A stretch of DNA of 49,745 nucleotides from a virus. A program made the position numbers and the translations under genes. This document shows, in pieces, positions 1 through 5,470 of the stretch (position 1 is its first letter; each line of letters begins with the position of its first letter). The notes under the pieces were generated by a model, which saw only the letters and a list, made by a program, of their open reading frames with translations, did not search any database and had not been told where the DNA came from. The stretch is taken from positions 1 to 49,745 of the IMG/VR virus record IMGVR_UViG_3300030060_007733; one strand, 5' to 3'.

Positions 1-261
1 ATCAGCATCTAACCATGTGGCAGCTTTGTATTCATCTACTCTTGGTCCACAATTACTACCGTCAACTTCAGAGACTCCTATTTCTTCCCTAGCTAAACAA
101 ACCATTTTCTCTGCTACACTCCCACCAGACGCTACAGGATTTTTTGTAGACAGTTTCGCTAAAATAGCATTCCAAGTTACAGGACCATCGGCACCATCAG
201 AGGAAACTCCGAGAAGCTTCTGCACCGCTTTTACTACTTCTTTTTTGCCTCTAAAATTCAT
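1..261 (-). CDS. Endolysin, N-terminal part (cut by left window edge)
   Basis: Peptidoglycan-degrading lysis enzyme candidate; only the first 87 codons are in the window. Residues about 5-36 (VVKAVQKLLGV, then DGPVTWNAI) read like a peptidoglycan-binding domain of the PG_binding_1 type. From about residue 48 the pattern AREEIGVSEVDGSNCGP resembles the start of CHAP/NlpC-type endolysin catalytic domains, but the catalytic Cys/His lie off the edge. The ATG at 261 is preceded by a near-perfect AGGAGGTG ribosome site, and its first base is the last base of the upstream TAA, so it is translationally coupled to the membrane protein before it. Placement after a holin supports lysis. The function is inferred from the motifs; the exact bond cleaved cannot be judged. 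Confidence 0.72.
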   Translation of the reverse strand, partial: MNFRGKKEVVKAVQKLLGVSSDGADGPVTWNAILAKLSTKNPVASGGSVAEKMVCLAREEIGVSEVDGSNCGPRVDEYKAATWLDAD

Positions 262-866
262 TACGAACACCTCCTGCTAAATCCAGCACATATACACATA
301 ACAAAACATAAAACAACTGTTAATATCATGAAGTTTTTGTATTGAGTTATTTTTTCATTTAGAGCCGCAGATTGTCCTTCATTATAATACATTTTTGTAT
401 CCATAATGTTATTGATGGCCTCTATTGTGGGGTCAGTCATCTCATACATTGCAGGGACTGATGCTTTAATCATTTCAACATCGCCTGTATTACCCCATTT
501 AATTAATTGATTAACATAAAGATTTATTTTCTTTTCTTGTTCGAATACAAAATCTGAATACTCAACCTCTTTTGGGGTTATGTCCTTCTTATATCCTTCT
601 AGATACTCATCTTTATATACTCTCTCCTCCTCTAAAGTCTCTACCATCTCTTCTGGAGTTATGACCCCATGAGATGTTTTTACAACTGAATCTACAATGA
701 TTACCCCATACCAATCAAAACACATGCCGATTTCCATAATAGAAGACTCTGATTGTCGTGCATTCTCTTTTAGTGTATTTTGAATGTTTTCAGTAAGGAT
801 CAAGCCTTTACAAGCAAAAGCTAAACAAATAGCGGCTAAACAATATACAATAAACTTTGGTCTCAT
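261..866 (-). CDS. Two-TM membrane protein of the lysis operon (possible holin regulator)
   Basis: 201 residues with a hydrophobic N-terminal segment (about 4-24), a largely helical, charged central domain (about 25-178) and a second hydrophobic segment (about 178-196) ending in RRCS. This TM-periplasmic helical domain-TM layout recalls the sensing module of bacterial chemoreceptors, but there is no HAMP or signalling domain. It overlaps the holin stop by ATGA and its own stop overlaps the endolysin ATG, so all three are probably co-translated. A role as antiholin, holin partner or lysis timer is inferred from position only; I do not recognise the family. Confidence 0.6.
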   Translation of the reverse strand: MRPKFIVYCLAAICLAFACKGLILTENIQNTLKENARQSESSIMEIGMCFDWYGVIIVDSVVKTSHGVITPEEMVETLEEERVYKDEYLEGYKKDITPKEVEYSDFVFEQEKKINLYVNQLIKWGNTGDVEMIKASVPAMYEMTDPTIEAINNIMDTKMYYNEGQSAALNEKITQYKNFMILTVVLCFVMCICAGFSRRCS

Positions 867-1180
867 TTTTTAAGAAATTTTTCTGGGTTCTTAGCAAATT
901 TTTCGCCCATTCTTACTATCCCACTAATAACCTCTGGGCTTATTACACCAATAATACCGTAAGTAATCGCCTTAGTTAAAGATGATACGTCAGTTTGTTC
1001 TAAAACAAACCAAGCAATGCCAGCAGCTAGGGCCGCTGTAATCACCCTTTTAAACTGTTGTTTAAGCGTTAATCCATTATTACCTGATAAGAGCCTAGCA
1101 AACATTGCAGCAGCACCCACAAGCGGGACTAACCAACCTCCACTGAGGAATTCTTTAATTAAAGACTTTTCAGGTTCCAT
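863..1180 (-). CDS. Holin (LydA / phage_holin_3 type)
   Basis: 105-residue protein with at least two and possibly three hydrophobic stretches (about 14-28, 46-62, 71-90), a basic segment between them (LKQQFKR) and a charged C-terminus. The pattern of GGWLVPLVGAAAMFARLL followed by a basic patch and AALAAGIAWFVLE resembles LydA/P2-like phage holins. These accumulate in the inner membrane and open it for the endolysin. It is the first gene of a three-gene lysis operon lying just after a terminator, with endolysin two genes downstream. The start ATG lies 10 nt after a GTGTAGA motif. Confidence 0.75.
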   Translation of the reverse strand: MEPEKSLIKEFLSGGWLVPLVGAAAMFARLLSGNNGLTLKQQFKRVITAALAAGIAWFVLEQTDVSSLTKAITYGIIGVISPEVISGIVRMGEKFAKNPEKFLKK

Positions 1181-1204
1181 GTAATTACATTCTACACAAA
1201 AAAA
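1181..1204 (-). promoter_or_regulatory. Candidate late promoter of the holin operon (GTGTAGA motif)
   Basis: The minus strand carries a T-run, then GTGTAGAATG (GTGTAGA at 1197-1191), 10 nt before the holin ATG. TAGAAT could serve as a -10 box, but no -35 is visible. The same GTGTAGA block at 8-10 nt from a start codon occurs before the genes at 3143 and 29369, with variants at 4833 and 44532. It may be a late promoter read by the phage sigma-like factor; this is inference. Confidence 0.35.
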
Positions 1205-1228
1205 GCCACCCGTGCAGGTGGCTTTTTT
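1198..1228 (-). terminator. Rho-independent terminator after the beta-barrel gene
   Basis: The stem GCCACC/GGTGGC (1205-1210 with 1217-1222) encloses a 6-nt loop. On the minus strand it is followed by seven T (complement of 1198-1204). A T-run also follows on the plus strand (1223-1228), so it could act in both directions. It sits 26 bp past the stop of the outer-membrane barrel gene and separates it from the lysis operon. Confidence 0.85.
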
Positions 1229-1253
1229 ATTTTATAATTAAAACTAATTTAAA

Positions 1254-1925
1254 TTAGAAGTTGTAAGACAATCCTGCTCCAACAATCCATTCTTCGTCTA
1301 CTTCAAAAGAAGAACCTTCAAAGTCGTTATCATTAAAGGAAACTTTTCCAACAATTGAAATATCTTCTGTTAAAACGTAATTTGCTTTAACACCAAGTTC
1401 AAGTGCTTCGTATTCTTCTGCAATATTTACAGTGATAAAAGGACTTAATGTAAGATTCTCAACAGGTGTCTTGAAGTCATATGAAGCTCCAAGTTCGACC
1501 CCGAACCAGTCGTTGTTGTCCTCATACCAAACACCAACAGAGAAATCTGCAATGTAAGTATAGTCAGCAGTCAAAGATAACTCTTCTCTGTCTCCAAAAA
1601 TAGACTCGGTATCTTTTAAAGCCGCTGTCAAGCCAATGTTTTGACCAAACAGATCAACCCCAAGGCTATAACTAGCTCCGAAGTCCATTTCGCCGCCACC
1701 GTCAGTGTCGGAAAGAGATGCACCAAATGAGAGGTCTCCCGCTCCCAAAGCGGTAGATAAGGCGAGAGAAACTCCAATGGAGTCTTCTCTTTTTGCCAGT
1801 CCCCTGTCGGTGCTAAAGTTTGTAATTGATGCTCCACCTTCAACGGACAAATCCGTTGCTACAGTGGCAGCAGAGGCTGCGCTAATAATTGAAGCGCCCA
1901 GTAATGTAAGAATTAGTTTCTTCAT
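1254..1925 (-). CDS. Phage-encoded outer-membrane beta-barrel (porin-like) protein
   Basis: 223 residues. A classical Sec signal peptide is seen (MKKLILTLLGASIISAASA, cleavage near 19-20). The mature part is a series of alternating polar/hydrophobic strands such as LSFGASL, FSVGVWYED, FGVELGASYDF and LELGVKANYVL, separated by acidic loops. It ends in Phe (GLSYNF), the usual C-terminal BAM recognition signal. I infer a small outer-membrane barrel of about 10-12 strands made by the infected cell. Possible roles are superinfection exclusion, receptor masking or nutrient uptake, as with Lom-type phage proteins; none is shown by the sequence. It is a monocistronic unit with its own strong promoter and terminator. 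Confidence 0.8.
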   Translation of the reverse strand: MKKLILTLLGASIISAASAATVATDLSVEGGASITNFSTDRGLAKREDSIGVSLALSTALGAGDLSFGASLSDTDGGGEMDFGASYSLGVDLFGQNIGLTAALKDTESIFGDREELSLTADYTYIADFSVGVWYEDNNDWFGVELGASYDFKTPVENLTLSPFITVNIAEEYEALELGVKANYVLTEDISIVGKVSFNDNDFEGSSFEVDEEWIVGAGLSYNF

Positions 1926-1960
1926 AAATTAAATATATATTACAGAATTGTAATGGTCAA
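1926..1960 (-). promoter_or_regulatory. Sigma-70-type promoter of the beta-barrel gene, apparently leaderless
   Basis: Minus strand: TTGACC (1960-1955), 17-bp spacer, TATATT (1937-1932), then 6 nt to the ATG at 1925. Transcription should begin at or next to the A of the start codon, so the mRNA would have essentially no leader. Confidence 0.7.
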
Positions 1961-1989
1961 GGGAAAAATTATCTAGAAATAAGGAAAAA

Positions 1990-2196
1990 TTAACTAGCCT
2001 CTACAGGCTCAGCAAATTCAGGGTTAGCGTCCTGTGTAATAGGCGTATTATCAATTCCCCTAGCGGATTCTCTGATTTTACTAGCTAAAACTAATGCGTT
2101 TTGCGCCACATTTAAACCTTGCGCTCTTACAGCTACATCTAAAAGGTTAATAAGTGCATTCATCTCCTCATCTGAGAATTCAATTGTAGTATTCAT
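1990..2196 (-). CDS. Small conserved-type phage protein (68 aa)
   Basis: The ATG at 2196 is preferred over an upstream TTG at 2217, because a consensus promoter ends between them. The protein is mostly helical with an acidic start (EFSDEEMNALINLLDVAV) and a second helix (NVAQNALVLASKIRE), followed by a disordered acidic tail. Short proteins with this helix pair are frequent in phage genomes and have no assigned function that I know of. It forms a small unit between the barrel gene and the adhesin gene. Confidence 0.6.
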   Translation of the reverse strand: MNTTIEFSDEEMNALINLLDVAVRAQGLNVAQNALVLASKIRESARGIDNTPITQDANPEFAEPVEAS

Positions 2197-2231
2197 ATGC
2201 AGTATTATATGAGGCAATTTTTGATTTTCAA
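2197..2231 (-). promoter_or_regulatory. Consensus promoter with start point at the ATG (leaderless)
   Basis: Minus strand: TTGAAA (2231-2226), 16-bp spacer, TATAAT (2209-2204). The ATG of the 68-aa gene lies 7 nt further, at 2196, where transcription is expected to begin. Confidence 0.7.
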
Positions 2232-2246
2232 CTAAAATATAGATTT

Positions 2247-3143
2247 TTAAACAGTAATTTCTAGTTGTGCTGATTGGTCTGTTCCAGCTTTAGAGCCAAA
2301 TTTAACTCTTACTACTGCACTACTATTAACATTTGTAGGCGTATACACAACTAATACTATAGAGTTTCCAGATGACCAACCTGCTCTATTTACAATTTCT
2401 TGAATAATTGTTTTAATGTCTGGTGTATCAAACCTATCATCGTCAGTTACAGCAGATACCGTTGATTTAAGTAAGGTTACTGTAGCAGTTGTTTGGTTTG
2501 AAGCGCCGAGCGCACTGGCGCTAGACGGCACCCCTTGGTTATCTGCGTCTATACCAGCTATTTGAAAGTCTTTAGAGGCTGAACCTTGTATTGACCTTTT
2601 TATTGGTTTTAATATAGCTGATTGAACAGTAGCTCCCTGATCAATAGCTACATTAGTAAATCTAAAGTAACCTACATTATAGTTAATTTCGCTTTCTTCA
2701 CCATCGTATTGCGCTCCAGCAAAAACTTGACTATTATTAGTATTGCTAATTGATCCATTATATTGCACTGAGGTGGAAGTAGTTGCTGAACTATTAGTGT
2801 TACCATCATCAGTATTACTAGCAATGCTATAGGTTGTTGTGGTAGAACTAGAAGTAATTGGAGGCCAAGTTACAAAATGTGTTTGGCCAGTATAGGAAAA
2901 CCCTTCATTGTATGGGGCTAAAAATAAACCTGTGGTTTCCCAAATGCCTGACATTACATCAACCTTTCTGTTATACTCCCTCATGTCATGATATGCCAAA
3001 TCCATCCCCTCAAATCCTGTGATACCAGATCCACTTAAGAAGCGGCCTGTTAATTCAGCACGATAAACTTGCCAAACCCCACTCCCTGTAGCTGTTTCGG
3101 AGTGAATTTGACCTCTAAGTGGACTGCCTTCTTTATATGCCAT
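2247..3143 (-). CDS. Surface adhesin / fibre protein with DNRLRE-like C-terminal domain
   Basis: 298 residues. The N-terminal part (about 1-95) is unrecognised and contains aromatic, glycine-rich stretches typical of virion surface proteins. Residues about 96-140 form a Ser/Thr/Asn-rich linker. The C-terminal half (from about 155) has YFRFTNVAIDQGATVQSA, then DFQIAGIDADN, then PDIKTIIQEIVNRAGWSSGN and a final strand-rich segment. This pattern is typical of beta-sandwich modules of the DNRLRE/CBM-like type in secreted bacterial proteins. I infer a host-binding or glycan-binding virion part. There is no signal peptide, which fits a virion protein better than a secreted one. The gene follows a GTGTAGA motif 8 nt before the ATG. 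Confidence 0.6.
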   Translation of the reverse strand: MAYKEGSPLRGQIHSETATGSGVWQVYRAELTGRFLSGSGITGFEGMDLAYHDMREYNRKVDVMSGIWETTGLFLAPYNEGFSYTGQTHFVTWPPITSSSTTTTYSIASNTDDGNTNSSATTSTSVQYNGSISNTNNSQVFAGAQYDGEESEINYNVGYFRFTNVAIDQGATVQSAILKPIKRSIQGSASKDFQIAGIDADNQGVPSSASALGASNQTTATVTLLKSTVSAVTDDDRFDTPDIKTIIQEIVNRAGWSSGNSIVLVVYTPTNVNSSAVVRVKFGSKAGTDQSAQLEITV

Positions 3144-3168
3144 TACTAGAATCTACACTTAAAAGTAT

Positions 3169-3438
3169 TTATTTCCCGCTAGGAAAATAAAGCTGTCTTT
3201 CTAAGCGTCTAAATCTAGCATCAGAATGCCAGACTTCATTTTGTTGCGGAGTATAGATTCCTTTACTTGTCTCGATTGGAGTCCCTTTTGTCAAACTGAG
3301 AGTAGAAGGCTGATAAATGTTTAAAGGAGTTGTCTTCACGGATGAGTTCGTCTCGCAAGAGATCAGCACGGTCGGCATCACCGCCAATAGCCCTAATGTT
3401 TTCAAGTTCTTGAATAATTCTTTCTCTTTCTTCTTCAT
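3169..3438 (-). CDS. Candidate outer-membrane spanin lipoprotein (Rz1-like)
   Basis: 89 residues. A charged n-region (KKKEKELFKNLK) and hydrophobic core (LGLLAVMPTVLIS) lead to lipobox LISC, with the modified Cys at 28. The mature peptide of about 62 residues has a Ser/Thr/Pro-containing linker and a basic, aromatic C-terminus (RFRRLERQLYFPSGK). The first 176 bases overlap the upstream coiled-coil gene in another frame, the arrangement known from Rz/Rz1 spanins that fuse inner and outer membranes at lysis. It is less proline-rich than classical Rz1. It may instead be an unrelated phage lipoprotein. Confidence 0.6.
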   Translation of the reverse strand: MKKKEKELFKNLKTLGLLAVMPTVLISCETNSSVKTTPLNIYQPSTLSLTKGTPIETSKGIYTPQQNEVWHSDARFRRLERQLYFPSGK

Positions 3439-3529
3439 GGTCTCGTTTTAATTGTAAATAGAAACTCTTATTTTTTAAAGATAAAAATAACTCAATTGAT
3501 TTTAAAACAGATTTAATTAAGGAAAGCAT
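3263..3529 (-). CDS. Candidate inner-membrane spanin (Rz-like), overlaps the lipoprotein gene
   Basis: 88 residues. The N-terminus (about 1-18) is hydrophobic to amphipathic (LSLIKSVLKSIELFLSL). It is followed by a long, strongly charged helix (about 26-70: LKRDHEEERERIIQELENI, then DRADLLRDELIRED) that should form a coiled coil. The start overlaps the end of the epimerase gene by 17 bp, and the 3' part encodes the lipoprotein in another frame. The weak point is the N-terminus, which carries lysines and may be only membrane-associated. The spanin call rests on gene architecture plus coiled coil. Confidence 0.5.
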   Translation of the reverse strand: MLSLIKSVLKSIELFLSLKNKSFYLQLKRDHEEERERIIQELENIRAIGGDADRADLLRDELIREDNSFKHLSAFYSQFDKRDSNRDK

Positions 3530-4358
3530 ATATATTTTCTTCTACATAATCCTCTACACTTTTCCAGCTATATTCACCGATTATTTCGGTAATTTTAGAG
3601 TTATCAGCTTCAGTCAGTTTCTGATACTGCCCTTTTAGTTCTTTAGGCATTGGTATTTGTTTTATAGTGCAATTGCACCGTGATTTAATTATCTCTGCAA
3701 CATCTCTAAAAGAAATAGCGTTTCCTGTCCCTATGTTAAAAACACCTGAAGATTCTGAATTTAAAAGCTTTACATGCATTTCGCAAACATCTTCAACAGA
3801 AACAAAATCTCTTTTATATTTCTCACTTTTATCAAAAATTTCTATCTCGCCAGTCCTCTGGGCTTGGTTAATAAACTTATAGACAGGGCTAGCTTGCTTG
3901 CCTTTTTTATCTTCCCCCAATCCATAAACATTAAAATACCTTAATCCTTGATAGGGGTAATCTTGATTCATTAGCCAACAATCAAAGATGTATTTACTAA
4001 ATGCGTATGGGCTAAGTGGTTTACAGAAGTCGGTTTCTTTAAAGGTTTTAGAATCACCATAAACAGAACCACTGCTAGCATATTGAAACTTAACATCGTA
4101 GCCTTCGCATAGCTCGTAAAGCATTACTGAATACTCAAAATTCTGTTTTAGAATTTTTTTAAGGTCTTTTTCTGTGGTGGATGAATTTGCTCCTAAGTGT
4201 ATAACAGCATCTTGGTTGCCAACATCAGGGATAGCATTTGGATCGCCTTTATTTATATCAAATCTTGTAACATCGTATCCACGATGTTCTAAGTATGAGC
4301 ATAAATTGCCACCTATAAAGCCGCCAGACCCTGTTACCAATATTCTATTTAGAGTCAC
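3513..4358 (-). CDS. hldD: ADP-L-glycero-D-manno-heptose 6-epimerase-like SDR (HldD type)
   Basis: 281-residue NAD(P)-dependent short-chain dehydrogenase. The Rossmann motif GSGGFIGGN is at 10-18, YASSGSVYG follows mid-protein, and the catalytic pair is YAFSK. The downstream block GLRYFNVYGLGEDKKG, then KRDFVSVEDV and FNIGTGNAISF, closely follows HldD/RfaD rather than GalE. HldD converts ADP-D-glycero-D-manno-heptose to the L-glycero form for LPS inner core. At 281 residues it is slightly short of the usual length of about 310. The start is GTG, overlapping the preceding gene by 14 bp. It pairs logically with the GT9 sequences at 36-39 kb. A related sugar epimerase is the main alternative. 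Confidence 0.75.
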   Translation of the reverse strand: MTLNRILVTGSGGFIGGNLCSYLEHRGYDVTRFDINKGDPNAIPDVGNQDAVIHLGANSSTTEKDLKKILKQNFEYSVMLYELCEGYDVKFQYASSGSVYGDSKTFKETDFCKPLSPYAFSKYIFDCWLMNQDYPYQGLRYFNVYGLGEDKKGKQASPVYKFINQAQRTGEIEIFDKSEKYKRDFVSVEDVCEMHVKLLNSESSGVFNIGTGNAISFRDVAEIIKSRCNCTIKQIPMPKELKGQYQKLTEADNSKITEIIGEYSWKSVEDYVEENIYAFLN

Positions 4359-4833
4359 AATCGCAATCTTCTTCGCAATCCGAAGTGCATTCTTCTTCTT
4401 TTACAGAGGGTTCTTTAAAATCTGCGAGCTTAGGCATCTTATCAGATAAACCAAAAATCTCAGCAATTTTTTCCATTTTAAACTCCGAGGCTTTTATTTC
4501 ATTTAAAAGCCTGTCAAGCTCTTCCTCTCCTGTTTCCTCTATTTCTGCTTCTGCAAAGTAATTAAAATTATCAGAAAATTGTATATTTTCAATTAATTCA
4601 ACAACAAGCTCATCGCCTTTAAAGGATTTTTGAATTGAATAAGAAGAGTGCGTTCTGGAATATTTATCTCGCAGATTGCTTTCTCCCAAGTCTACTTCTC
4701 CTCCTGCCTTTCTGTATTCCTTTAAAACCCAGACTTTTTTAGTATATTCTGAGCCTTCAGGGAATTGCATGTCTGCATCAAAAGATAAACTTTGACGCAA
4801 TTTGTCATCTAGGAACGTAACAGTGTAAGGCAT
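4345..4833 (-). CDS. Hypothetical acidic protein with Cys-rich tail
   Basis: 162 residues, not recognised. The N-terminus (YTVTFLDDKLRQSLSF) looks beta-rich and the middle is helical and acidic. The C-terminus has four Cys among acidic residues (CTSDCEEDCDCDSK, about 149-162), which might bind metal. It overlaps the following epimerase gene by 14 bp. A TATAAT box (4857-4852, minus) and a GTGTAAGA block 8 nt before the ATG suggest it may also be transcribed on its own. Confidence 0.55.
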   Translation of the reverse strand: MPYTVTFLDDKLRQSLSFDADMQFPEGSEYTKKVWVLKEYRKAGGEVDLGESNLRDKYSRTHSSYSIQKSFKGDELVVELIENIQFSDNFNYFAEAEIEETGEEELDRLLNEIKASEFKMEKIAEIFGLSDKMPKLADFKEPSVKEEECTSDCEEDCDCDSK

Positions 4834-4852
4834 TTTTAGTGTCTTACACCTA

Positions 4853-5077
4853 TTATACCTTTTGACCCTCTGTTTTCTGCTGAGTTTCTTCTACTTTTTT
4901 AGAAAGTTCTTCAAGAGCCGATTCTTTTTCTTGATCAGACATCTCTTCTAAGTTTTTTTCTACCTCCCCAATAGCTATATTGTGGATAATATTAATAGAC
5001 TCAGCAAGAGTTACTCTTGAGACCATTTCTGCGGTAAGAAGATCTCTAAGTTTATTTTCTTTTTCTTCAGATAGCAT
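4853..5077 (-). CDS. Hypothetical helical protein (74 aa)
   Basis: A highly charged, all-helical small protein (LSEEKENKLRDLLTAEMV, then EVEKNLEEMSDQEKESALEE) with no recognised domain. I chose the ATG at 5077, one base after the upstream TAA and preceded by the purine-rich AGAAGAG. An in-frame ATG at 5104 has no ribosome site and would overlap the previous gene. It lies at the end of the replication operon. Confidence 0.55.
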   Translation of the reverse strand: MLSEEKENKLRDLLTAEMVSRVTLAESINIIHNIAIGEVEKNLEEMSDQEKESALEELSKKVEETQQKTEGQKV

Positions 5078-5078
5078 A

Positions 5079-5297
5079 TTACTCTTCTTTTTCTTTGCTG
5101 GCATAGATTCTAATATCAGGCTGATTGGAGCCTTTTTCTTTGAATGTGTTGGGGAAGCAAACAATTTTTACATCATTACCTTCTGAATCTTTGATAGATC
5201 CGCTATAGTAAGACTGCTTGTTTCCGTCAACTCTCCAGAGAGCGCCTAATTCGCGCTTGCTCCACTCACTTTTTTCTTTTGTATTATCTTCAGACAT
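5079..5297 (-). CDS. Small beta-rich protein (72 aa), unknown role
   Basis: A charged N-terminus (SEDNTKEKSEWSKRELGALW) is followed by predicted strands YYSGSIKD, DVKIVCFPN and QPDIRIYAS, then an acidic end. The layout (GALW, Y.G.I, V...P, PD.R.Y) resembles small single-domain phage and plasmid proteins such as DUF736-like ones, but I cannot assign it firmly. It starts 5 bp after the stop of the 55-aa gene and stops one base before the next ATG. Confidence 0.55.
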   Translation of the reverse strand: MSEDNTKEKSEWSKRELGALWRVDGNKQSYYSGSIKDSEGNDVKIVCFPNTFKEKGSNQPDIRIYASKEKEE

Positions 5298-5302
5298 AAA
5301 TT

Positions 5303-5470
5303 TTAATCTTGGTTATCAAATCGACCTTCCATTTTCTTCCAGAAAACTTCTGGTCCGAGAGCATTATACTGCGACTTCAATCGCTTGTAAAGGTTTTTTT
5401 GGATTGGATTGGCATTTTTTTTGTCATATCCAATTAGTCTGCGGATTTTTTTAGCTACTGAACCACTCAC
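5303..5470 (-). CDS. Small basic protein (55 aa), GTG start
   Basis: Short gene read directly from the sequence: the GTG at 5470 overlaps the TGA of the Clp-like gene (GTGA) and the TAA is at 5303. The product is strongly basic and helical (VAKKIRRLIGY, NPIQKNLYKRLKSQYNAL, VFWKKMEGRF). It fills what would otherwise be a 170-bp gap in a fully packed operon, and the stop/start overlaps on the upstream side support translation. The pattern of basic helices suggests nucleic-acid or protein contact; function unknown. Confidence 0.6.
   Translation of the reverse strand: MSGSVAKKIRRLIGYDKKNANPIQKNLYKRLKSQYNALGPEVFWKKMEGRFDNQD

Noticed and set aside
261-866. Chemoreceptor (MCP) reading of the two-TM protein
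   Set aside because: No HAMP or signalling domain follows; the gene is locked between holin and endolysin.
1628-1932. Two further ORFs (minus frame and plus strand) within the beta-barrel gene
   Set aside because: The barrel frame has signal peptide, strand pattern and C-terminal Phe, plus a promoter and a terminator fitting it alone.
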